DNA of 64,000 nucleotides from Cryptomeria japonica (taxonomy: Eukaryota; Streptophyta; Pinopsida; Cupressales; Cupressaceae): positions 603,487,177 to 603,551,176 of the forward strand of contig NC_081405.1 in the NCBI RefSeq assembly GCF_030272615.1, written 5' to 3'. Below are positions 46,501 to 57,200 of this stretch, in pieces. A program made the translations under genes and the position numbers. Under the pieces are notes generated by a model. That model made no database searches, was not told the DNA's origin, and saw only the letters and a list, made by a program, of their open reading frames with translations. Every line of letters begins with the position of its first letter. Within the stretch, counting starts at the first letter, position 1.

Positions 46501-46955
46501 AAGTGTTTGCTCAAATATATAGATATTACTACAACTATGTAAGGAATTATAGTTGAAAAAATTTTGTTCAAATAATATTTATTGAAAAGAAAGTGCAATG
46601 GAATAGTTATATAAATGTAATGTCCACTAATTAAATCTCTTTAACAACTATTGTTAACATGTATATAGGAGAAATGATTGAAAATAGAATATCTATCTTG
46701 TTTCATTCTAGTTTTTCTTTAAAACAAAATATAAATTTTTCATTTATGTTGTTAAAGTACCTTTTCAATTTTGTATAAATGGCTGATCTCTCTCTCTCTC
46801 TAACTAACATATACATGTACGATATTGACGAAATTGTAGCTACCGTTTTTTCATTGATTTGCAAGAACAATTTATTTAAACCTCTTGTTGTTTAAATTAG
46901 CATAATATATATTTATATATAATTGTGTAGCAATAGTTTTAAATTTTAGTTGTTT
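43513..46955. other. Unassigned A/T-rich stretch
   Basis: No supported gene. Contains a stem-loop at 43562-43650 and two copies of TTTTAGGGGGAGCACAC (about 44054 and 44226). It also has an inverted GGGTGCTAT..ATAGCACC around 44239-44275 and a (CT)n at about 46790. Frames of 60-130 codons here have no recognisable motif. Confidence 0.5.
43562..43650. repeat. TTGGC stem-loop with a 20-bp perfect palindrome
   Basis: Arms 43562-43589 and 43623-43650 pair at 23 of 28 positions. Within the right side lies GCATGCCAAATTTGGCATGC at 43614-43633, a perfect palindrome. TTGGC/GCCAA recurs seven or eight times. Confidence 0.75.
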
Positions 46956-47026
46956 ATATATACATATAGATGTAGATGTAGATGTATGTATATATGCGTA
47001 CGTCGTACATACATACATACATATAA
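46956..47026. repeat. Simple repeat GTAGAT / TACA
   Basis: ATATACATATAGATGTAGATGTAGATG then GTACGTCGTACATACATACAT-type tetranucleotides; partly palindromic around ACGTCGT. Confidence 0.8.
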
Positions 47027-48700
47027 TCGTAGCTATTGTGTGGCAACAATTCCATTAAAGACCACAATCCACACAAGGATCTTGGCCCCTCCCTTTTTAT
47101 ATCACATTATTATTATTCTCTACAACTTTCTTATTAAAATATAAAATATATTAAGAACAAAACATAAAAATGAAATAAGAAGAGAAGTGAGAATATTTAT
47201 AAAGAACAAAATTAGAGTATAGAGTTGTCCTAAAAATGTTAAATGTCTTAAGTGACAGTTAAACTAAATTAATATTCTTAAATGAAATTTAATCACAATT
47301 TCCCTTGTTATAGTGCATTGTTTTTATCTCCTAAGTGATTAAATATATTTAAGAATTTAATTCATTAATTTTGTAGAAAAAAAAATTGTATGACCATTGT
47401 AATATAAGTTTATTTAATGAACATTATAATTTGTGAAATATTTTGTGAGGGTATTAAATTATATTTGAAAATTGATTCTTTTATAAGACTAACTTGTTAA
47501 CATTTAAATAAAGGTTAAATCATTTTGGATAATTAAAGGAATTGAATGCTAGGGTAAAAGGGATTAATTATTTGAATTTTAATTCATTTAAGGATTTGAT
47601 TTATTTGTAATGTGGTTAATGTTCTTAACATTGGATTAATTGTTAGAGAAAAATTAAAATGTATTCTTTAAAGTTTGAATATTAGTTAATGGTTTTAATT
47701 AAACCTAAAAATTAATACCGGTGAATTTAAAACAAGTGATTAATTATTAAATGTAAATAATTTAATTGATTTAATCATCCTTTGGTAGTAAGTCTCGTCA
47801 TGAAGACTTGACATTTATTGTTTCATATAGAAACCCTAAAAAAAATGGTCCTTTGGTGGTCCTCCCTTGACATGTCTTTCTCAAAGTCGCCTAACCCTAT
47901 TTATGTTGGTCATCATCACAAGGTGTGTAGAATGGGTCTCGTAAACCCACTTATGCAAATTTCCCTCACTCGCCTCCAATTGATGTGCTTCTGATGGCAT
48001 TGCACATGCAATCTCAATAGTGTATGCATTAGAATATAATGTTGAGCATAGTACAAGTGGAAAAATACTATGTTAAAAAAAAAAATTGGTTTGAGTTCAT
48101 ATTCACGTTAAAATGTGGGCATGATAGAATACTAGGACAAGGAGAAGTTGTTGGACTTACTACTAGAGAATCAGCTATAGAATCAAAGCTTTTCTTTCCA
48201 TGTGGTAGTTAGGAATGTCGCTATGAGAAATCTCATTGATGCTTCATATGGTGGTCTCGATGTGGGTTACGTAGAGGTTTTCTTCTCCTTGGTAAGGATG
48301 TGCATAATGTTCTTTCAAATGAGGTCTCTATTGGGGATGCATTTTTTTAGACTAGTGAATGATGGGGTCAAGTCTAATGGTTGCAAGATTCTTGTTAGGA
48401 CTTCAGTGGTGTCCAAGAATCTTGTGTTATTGTCACGCATGCAAATTCTACAAGGTGTTGGAGATAGTTTGTGACTTATTGCAAAGCCTTCTCTTGTCAT
48501 CAATGCTCAAGGGATTTTAGTTCTTTTTCCTATCATTTCTTTGCATGCTTAAAATTTGAACTTGTGAATTAATTCTTGCAACATTTTGGCTTCTGAGAAG
48601 TTTATTAGGCCTAATATTGTTTAGTAGGTTGGTTTTTTTCCTACAGTGTTGATGGTTGGAGCTTCCCTTCCCATTTAAACCAAACTTGTCATTGAACTAT
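47027..48700. other. Unassigned A/T-rich stretch
   Basis: Dominated by TTTAATTAA-type text to about 47800, then moderately complex sequence. The + frame at 48202-48474 could be upstream text of the LINE ORF1 relic that follows, but it shows no motif I recognise. Confidence 0.4.
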
Positions 48701-48719
48701 TGACAAGTGAAGATCCTTT

Positions 48720-48978
48720 CACCTTGGATGGTTTATGCACTACACTGAGGATTGCTAATGTTATTGTAAACAAAGCTTTTGTCTACAAAGGGAATGCCCT
48801 CATTGGCAAATTCTCAAGCTTTCATCTAAATATTGATGGTTGTCAATGCTAGGCTCTTGAAAAATGGTTTCTTTGATTGGGTGGCTACTATGTCCAATTT
48901 TGAAGATCACATGAGTATCTTGTAGGGAGATCCTTGGTTCCTTGGTAAATGTAATCTTTCTTTGAAAAATAGTTTGTT
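48720..48978 (+). pseudogene. LINE ORF1 (DUF4283-type) fragment, first part
   Basis: The + strand reads DGLCTTLRIANVI and NALIGKFSSFHLNID. After a frame change it gives NARLLKNGFFDW...NFEDHMSIL, a stop, then GDPWFLGKCNLSLKN. The ALxGKFS, LLKNGFF and DPWFLG motifs are those of the DUF4283 domain found in the ORF1/gag-like protein of plant L1 LINEs. The frame resumes at 49386 beyond an insertion. Confidence 0.7.
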
Positions 48979-49380
48979 TTGAATAGATGTTGCAAGAAGG
49001 GCCCAAACCCGTTACAAAAACAACCATCAAGGCAAGAAGAACAAATCTCAATGACTTATGAAATTAAGAAAACTAAACTAAACCAACAAAGCTTTTGATC
49101 AAAGTTGAGAATTGATGGAAAACAAGAGTCTTGGCCCTAGATTGAGAACTACTTTTTCACAATGGTAGAAAGAGAGAGGAAAGAGGTAACAAGACCTTTC
49201 CTCCATCTACGAACAACAATCCAAGCAATATTGTCACTTGAAATCCCACAAGGAGGAAGACTCGAAGGCACCCATCAAGGAGACAAGCATCAAATGAATG
49301 GGGAGCAATAGGAAGATAGAGCAAAAGGCGAACAATTTCCACCGAAGAAGACAAGACTAGAGCAAAAAACAATGAAGAAA
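48979..49380. mobile_element. ~400-bp insertion with 15-bp target duplication in the LINE relic
   Basis: Flanked by GAAAAATAGTTTGTT (48964-48978) and GAAAAAATGGTTTGTT (49381-49396). Removing it and one flank rejoins the ORF1 frame (NLSLKN to WFVGFNV). Long, slightly variable direct repeats point to target-primed retroposition, i.e. a SINE or processed transcript. No family was recognised, and no poly-A tail is obvious on either strand. Confidence 0.65.
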
Positions 49381-49620
49381 GAAAAAATGGTTTGTTGGTT
49401 TTAATGTTGCAAAGGAGAACTTTAACAAGGTCTCTATTTGGATTAGGCTTCCTCTAGAATAATGCAACAAAGATATCATACAAGGTATAGTCAATTCTTT
49501 TGGTCATTTTTTATCTATTGACAATGTCACAAAATCTATAAAATGTTTGCATTTTGCCATATTTGGGGTGTACATTGATTTTGATAAGGTTTTGCCAAAT
49601 ATCATAAAACTATGTTCCAA
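49381..49620 (+). pseudogene. LINE ORF1 (DUF4283-type) fragment, second part
   Basis: WFVGFNVAKENFNKVSIWIR, LPLE, then IVNSFGHFLSIDN and FGVYIDFDKVLPN, the expected continuation (WIRLP..G..LG.FL.. D) of the same domain. Later text up to about 49770 (YANKKYNCGKEVKN) may be the decayed start of the zinc-knuckle region. Confidence 0.7.
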
Positions 49621-50941
49621 ATTTCGCATTTTAGGAGCAAATCATACTTTATGAGTCATCCTCATAGGTTCACCTTCATTGCCATAAAGATAGGTACTTC
49701 TCCCATTCATGTCAAGGCTTCAAAGAGAAACACCATATGCAAACAAAAAGTATAATTGTGGGAAAGAGGTTAAAAATATTGTTAAAGAATGATCCATTTT
49801 AAGGAATGAATGAAAAGAGTTGGATTTAAAAATTGTGGGGACTTGTTGGAAACTCTTGAGGGTCTTTCCTTGAAGGACAAGAGTACCAAATTCTGACTTT
49901 GTGTTCTTTGGTTATGTCTAGTTATTCTTCGAATTATTGGTCATCAAGTATCAAATTTTGAAACCTCTTAAAAGTCCTTTAGAGAGGTTTTGACTCAAAC
50001 CTCCTCGATTGTTGTTTTGGTTATCCCTTTGTTATAAGTGTTTGTTTCTCGACGGACTTTCTAGTTTTTAGGTTCTTTTTTTTTTGTTTGCATCTCATGT
50101 TGTTGTTGCCTTTTCTTCATGTGCAAGGTTTCAGAAAACCTTTAAAAACCATCCTCCAATTCATAGCTCCAATCAAGAGTGTTTACCTAATCAAAGACTA
50201 TCAAGAACCTTAAAACGAATAGGTAACATATTTCATATTTAACATGATTTCAAACTTTGCCCAAAACAAAGTGTCGTTGCAAATTATATTAAACATTGAC
50301 GAAGTAATGTTTGTTGCATCTAAGTTTGTTAACATATATAGCCAAGTGGCATCTTCATTATAAATGGGAATGTATCCTTATAAGGTAACCTTCAACTTTG
50401 GTGCCACAATTAAAGGGCATCCTATTATAAAGTTGAAGGATTTTCACCCAATCTCATTTGTTGGGATACATTTACACCAACACCGAATGTAACATTTTAC
50501 CTAATTTTAACACTTCAACATGTCCCCTATAAATATGAATCCAAGGCTCAACAATGTTAATTCATCTCATTCAACATGAAATTTCATCATTAACTATAGC
50601 CAATGCTTTAAACAAAATACTAATATTAGTGTCATTTAACATTAATCATATCAATGAAGTACAATGCATTGTTAAAGTAGTCACGGAATATACTCTAGTG
50701 GCATTTTAATGTTTGCCTACTCTAGAGAAAAAAATATGAACCCAAAACAAATACATTCAAGAAAAGAAAAATGTCTAGTATAATATATTCTTAAACATTT
50801 AAACCATCGTGAAACTCATATAATCACTTCAATAGAACACACCACAACAATCTTAATTAAAAATGGAATAAAAAATTTATTAATAGACCTCGAATAACAT
50901 TACTCAATTTCTCAACCATCATTGATACACATTGAATAAAA
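49621..50941. other. Spacer downstream of the BPG2-like gene
   Basis: No coding signal. It holds the 3' flank of the minus-strand gene at 50942; A/T-rich sequence at 50840-50940 would contain its 3' UTR, but no single polyadenylation signal stands out. Confidence 0.4.
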
Positions 50942-51200
50942 TTAATAAAGCACTTTTGGCCTATTTTCTTGTTCCTCCTCTGTCAACTCTGAATACTCAT
51001 ACCACGTGGATCCTAATTTGCCAATAGGCATTGGAGGTCTAACAAAAACCTCAACTGGCTTAGGTACATGAACAACTAAATGTATATCTCCATCACCTTT
51101 GCTCAAGATGTCTGAATTTGTTGCCTCTACCACATCTTCACTTGATCTTTCTTCAATTCCAACCCATCCCAAACCAGAAATAGCAATATCACGTAGTGGC
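50942..51200 (-). CDS. BPG2: BPG2-like terminal exon
   Basis: 259 bp from acceptor TTACAG (51206-51201) to TAA (50944-50942). Encodes DIAISGLGWVGIEE, then VHVPKPVEVFVRPPMPIGK and YEYSELTEEEQENRPKVLY. No in-frame stop or shift. Confidence 0.9.
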
Positions 51201-54200
51201 CTGTAATGAAAGAGGTAACAAATGAATATGCATGCATTTCATCTTTTAAAAAGATACAACTATGTTTCAGTATAATGAAAAGCATTTGGGGTCATTACTA
51301 TAACTTGAAAAAAAAGTCTTCATTCTCCATGTTTTCAAGCAACACCAATAGTCATTAGTCATTATGCCTTAAATTACATGATTATAATAACCGATTGAAA
51401 TATACAAAACAAAATGATATATCACATCTTGCTATGTTAATAAATATGATTACCAAAGGGGGTGTTGGTATATTAGATGTGAGAGGGTAAGAGTCAAAAC
51501 GCTTATGAAATTTAAGCACAAATCAAATTTTCAAGCATTCCTTAACTCAAGAATGGAAGATCTAGTTAGAAGTTGAATTCTTCAAAATTAATGAAAGATT
51601 GTAACCAATTTCTGTATAGAACAAATAAATTTTGATAAAATTAAAAACCTATACATTAAATAACAAGGTTACGGGGAGACGGGTACTTGGAGATGCTGGA
51701 GACTGGTACCACCGGGTACTTGGAGATGGTGGAGACTGGTACCAGTGGTACGACTTTTTTTCAAAAATAGGAGATGGGGGTACTTGGAGAAGCCAATTTG
51801 TTTTTAATATAATTTAATAATTTCCAGAAAATATCATGACATAGAACTTTGAAAACAAGAACAGTGGTAAAATTTAACGTTAAATTTTAAATTGAACAAA
51901 AATTGAAATTAAAATTGCTTATATAGCCAATCTAACTGGCTTGTGCATCGGGAAGTTTCCAGAGACATCTCCGTCTCAAGGGGTAGGAGGTGCGTCTCCT
52001 GGTAATGTAGTTATAGTTAAATAACACTTTGAATTGCATTCATTAGACAATACCTCGATTTGTGCTCCACTTTTAAATTGATGTGATGGGTACTTTCGAG
52101 TCCCTTCCAATCTTTTGCTTTTTCCTTTCCGGTGGGAGGTTTTAATGCCTCACCAAGTTCTTCCTACACAAACATAAAATAAATCCCTTTTAGACCAACA
52201 ACAATATGATGCACTCTACAAGGCAAACTATCAAAGCCCAAAAGAAATCAACTTCTAATAACTTCCGTAAGGACATGTTATATGATTTTATCAAATACTT
52301 GTTACAAACATATGGTCAGTCACTAATTGTGATAGTTTACCTAGATGCCTAATATCTTATAACCATAGCATGTTCAAATAGCTAAATCAAAAAGAGCTAT
52401 TGCCAACCTTTTTTCTACAAAAGAGATTCATATTTAAGGGGAATTTAAAAAACCTCTTTACCAACAATAACTACTAACTAGCCAACTGGAAAAGAAAAAT
52501 ATTATTAGCACTTATATTGTATAATTATAACATAAAATGGTCATAGAATAAACGACAAAACCTTACAAATGGTCGTGACAAAAGCAGTAAGATTAGAAGA
52601 ACTACAAAGAAAAGATATGGCAATTTTTCACATCAAAATTCTGTTCAAAGGAATTTTTTTTAGAAGTCAAACAGATCAACGTTATCTCCTAGGATTGTTG
52701 AACGCTTGTTGCATGCTTTGAGGTTCCCCGTGTTCACTTGTTTACCTTGCCTCATGCTCACCTTGCATCCAAGTCCCACCAGTAGCCCCTCTTGTTGGAA
52801 GGTTTGTATGGGGTTTAGGGTCTTATATGCAGAAGGGCTTTTCCACCAAGGTGAAGCCCGTTTTGCTGGCTGAGAATCGGGTAACAATCTAGGACCTATT
52901 GTGTTCCATTACTTCAGCCAACAGTCTCATTCACTTCTCCATGGTGATGATTTATTGTATTGATTATATCTAGAAGTATATGAAATTTTGCCTTGGCGAA
53001 TTCAGGTACTCATTGTTGGAATATGATGTTGAGTTGACCATGTAATGGATAAATTACATCTAAATATTTCCTTGTTGCTTATAATTGTTTTCGACAACTT
53101 TGAGTAATAAAACGGACATCAAGCATTTGGTAAATCAAACGGCATGCAACTGTCCACTTTTTCAACAGTTGGCATGCAGATTCTGCCAGAAAATGTTTTA
53201 GATTTGTCATGCCTCATTTCCAATCAAAATCATTGTTGTTAGGTTTTTATTGCTGTTTTTTAGCAGCTAATTTTTTATATTCGAACGTTCTTTTTGCTGT
53301 TGTTTGTTCTTTTTTATATACAACACATTAATACACCCTACTTTGATTTATTTTTCTAATATATAGCGCCCAACTTTAGGTATTGAAATGTGGCATTTTT
53401 CTTCAGCTGTAAATCTTTTTTTTAATTAAAATATAGATGGTCCCTTTCTCTTATGGATCTATTATGAATTTGCAGATTTTGTACAAGCTATTCTATTCTT
53501 CTTGGCTGGAAAAAAACAGAGTTGTTTTTTAAATCTCCATTTTATATTAGAGGAGTTCGAATATTTTCTAGGTGGAAGTTTTTTGCATTGCAGATCTCTA
53601 TAAAAATTGATCATGGCCAACACATGCAAATTGTCTTCCATTCCGGAATTTAGTAAATAAGATTATGATTACAGGAGTATCAAGATGATGACTTTGTGAT
53701 AGGTAAAAATATATGGGAGTTGAAGCTGGTTATCAAGAGCCAACGTTCAATTCAGTGACAGGCGAGCTAAGAAGGATACGTGAGCTAAGAAGGATACCAA
53801 GAAGAAAAGCTCTCAATCTTTGTATCATATACAGTCCTTCTAACAAAAACATATTTCCAGTAATTATAGATGCAAAGTCAACTAAGGATGCTTGAAAGGC
53901 TCTACAAAAGACTCATGAAGGAAGCAACTGAATTAAAGTCCTAAAGTAGCAGACTTTGAAGAGAGAATTTGAAAATCTGAAAATGCAAACATCCAAAGAT
54001 GTGACTCATTATTGTGTAAGAGTTAAAATATTTATTTGATAAAATGATAAATCTTGGACAAACCATGGTCAAAGAAACAGTTGTGAAGAAAATGTTAAGA
54101 GGACTCTTAACACTAATATGCAACCATTTTGCCATCATAATTGAAGAGAGCAAAGACTTGACAAACCTAGACTTTGATCATCTTGTTAGGTCTCTTATAT

Positions 54201-57200
54201 AATATTATTGGTGTTCAAAATTTGGTTTAATTATTGCTGTCCAATTTGTTCAAATATTGCACAAAAGGAAACGCAAAAAATACAGAGCTTACAAAGTCAT
54301 TAGAAAGAGACACTACAGAATTCCTTAAGTCTGTACTCACCTAGAGAAAAATCCCCAATTAAATTATGATATAATCCTTTACTAATCTATCAATAGCATA
54401 AAATATAATTGTCCCCACTAAACAAATACATAGGCCACGAGCCTGAGGACAAAATAGGCCATAACATATACTATGTTGTGCTTGGGTGCACAGAATTTGT
54501 CCATTGGCAAGATATAAATCATGTTAAGGTGTAATAATGTTGGTAATAGCATCAAAGAATATATGAATCCAATTAATAAAAAGCTTAATAACAGAGAAAA
54601 TCATGTGCCCGAACAAGGTACTATTTGATATCAGTTCCTACACATTTTCACAATCATAGTGGATAATTTTCTAAGAAACCCACGCAATTCTCAACATTAG
54701 CTAAATTCCCATTCAAGATAAAATTCACATTTTGTGTAACATATAAATTCATATGGATAAAAATATTTGAGCACTAATACTCTTTCCAAGAAAACATACA
54801 AGCATTATTCATAATATGTTCACTGTGAGAGCTCAACTTACATGATAGAACTTGTCAGCTTCAGAACTAGGAACTACTTTAATTTGTACTCTTTTTGGAC
54901 CATACATTGTTAGGTGTGTGTGAAGAGGCATCTGCAAACCATGTATACATATATCTCTGTTATTGAAATAAACAGTTGCCTTATCACTGTAACTTAAGCA
55001 TACTCAAATATTTATGACTGAAACAAGATTTAATTTGCATGTCAAAAGCATAACCAATGGTAAAACTTACCTTAACTACATCTATTCTGACAAGACCTCC
55101 CCAAAATACAGATAGTCCATTAAGACCATTGACCCCAGATAAACCTGAATGCAATTTAGTTGCTGCTTTCAGATTACTTTCAGTATCAAACAAGTTCTCA
55201 TCAGAATACTGTAGAGAGTTAACTGGTGTACCAGATGTTGCTTTGGATGTAGAAAACAAGTGTTGATTCTCTTTGTTAAGTGAATCAATAGAAATGGCAA
55301 TCCCTTTTAGTCGATTTTGAGGTGCAAGCAAGGGCAAATCATCAGTGTGTACAACAGCTGCTTGCCGATGATGTAGGTGCACTCCAGGTGTATCATACAA
55401 CTTCTAAACAAATATTTCCAATAACACCATTAGCATTTGGGTTCAATTCAATCAAATCCCTTATGAATCACAAAGTTTTGTCTTCAAAAATTATTCTAAT
55501 ACCGTGCTTACATTTTATTTGTAAAATTAATTTAGAAAACACAATCAATTTTCATTTTCCCTAAAAAACTTCAACGATCACTTTCAACAAAAAAAATACA
55601 GTAAGAGAGAATAAAGTAATGGACAGCATAGCATGCAATCTGTGTTGTTTCTGACTATCACTCTAAATCATGGAAGCCACAGCATTGACATGACATAACA
55701 AACATGTCAATGGAATTCGATTATCCAGATTTCAAACATGAAAACTTGGCAAAAACAAAGCAAACAAGTGTTAAATCGAGGGAATAAAAAGAAGACAGGA
55801 ATGTATTAGAAAAAGAAACATGAAAACTTGGCAAAAACAAAGCAAACAAGTGTTAAATCGAGGGAATAAAAAGAAGACAGGAATGTATTAGAAAAAGTAC
55901 AGAACAATTTTCTGAAGTCGCAAGTATTTTGGGAAATCCCAGGTTTGATTAAAAACTGGCATCGGAGTTCAAATCAGCATTGGAAACATGACAAGCTGCC
56001 ATTACTCATGACTTTTGCTACCATTGTCTAAAAGAAGAGATCCACCCTTTAAATGTTTGTGCTATTTTTTTTAATTAGGTTTTAGCTTCTTGTTTTTTTC
56101 TTTCCAAGTGTTTGCAGGTTTTATCCAGACAGGAAACCACATCATTCATCTATTTAATCTGTTCCAATAAAAGCTGTGATGCATCAATTTGGGAGCACAA
56201 ATTTCACTTCAACTTCCTTTTGTTGCCATCACTTAGCTCCTGTCCAAAGAGATGGACCAAGTTGGGATTTTATGTCATACCCAAAGGACTTTCAAGACTG
56301 CCAAAGGATGTATAACAAACTATAAGTGTAAAAACAAGATATCGCACAAAATCCATTGTCTTTTTCCTTACTCTTTTATTGCATTGCTTTTCCTACATTG
56401 CCTTCTTTTCTTTTGTTTTTTCCAATAACAGGAATAAAAGAAATTACAATAAAGGTGGTACAGTGGTACTCTAAGACCCCAAAGATACATTATTTTGAAT
56501 GACAGTAAAATGGGAAAGGCTTTAATGTTCCCCTAGGAACCATTTTAAATCTATGTGGTATACTTTCAATGTTTTACCCCTCGAAGAGATTGTATACCCA
56601 AAAACAATTAATTGAATCCAAACTATTGCCTCGATTGGGGTATATGGGAGGTCAATGGCCTCTATTGACCTGCAAACTTGGGGCAGCTATCGTGCACTGC
56701 AAATATCACGTAAGGATGCTAAAATGAGATGCTCCTCAACTACCTTTGCATGCAATTAACCATCTCTAATAGCTGTTTATGACATATGTGATAAAGGACT
56801 TAAACAAAAACATCTCAAATGTGGAAATGACTGTTATCATACACGCTAAATACATTCAACACAATTTTACTCTAGAGAAACCTACAAATGGGCAGAAAAC
56901 TCCAGGAAGAATGAACTATGGTTCCAATGCCACTAATCCACAATTGAAATGTTTTACAATGCCTTCAGTGGTCTTTCAATGCATCAATAGAATATCCTAA
57001 AATGAACGTAACCTACAACTCCTCACAATTGCACAAAAGGACTCCCCTCCAAGCACAGGTTCTATTCTTCACATGCAACAATCTAAAACTCGTTGCATCA
57101 GCCCCAATGGCTCGACATGCAACCTCTGTTGACAAAGGATGCCTGTAACATTTCCCTTGCACCTGCAACAATGTGCTCTTCTCTGCTATCAACATCCTTT

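Noticed and set aside
48202..48474. 90-codon + frame
   Set aside because: Could be upstream LINE ORF1 text but shows no conserved motif, so not called as a gene.
52660..52887. 75-codon minus frame in a BPG2-like intron
   Set aside because: No recognisable motif, weak composition, intronic position.
54984..55400. 138-codon minus frame taken as a complete gene
   Set aside because: It is the BPG2-like exon 55403-55071 read through its donor site into the intron; the true coding part ends at GTAAGT (55070).
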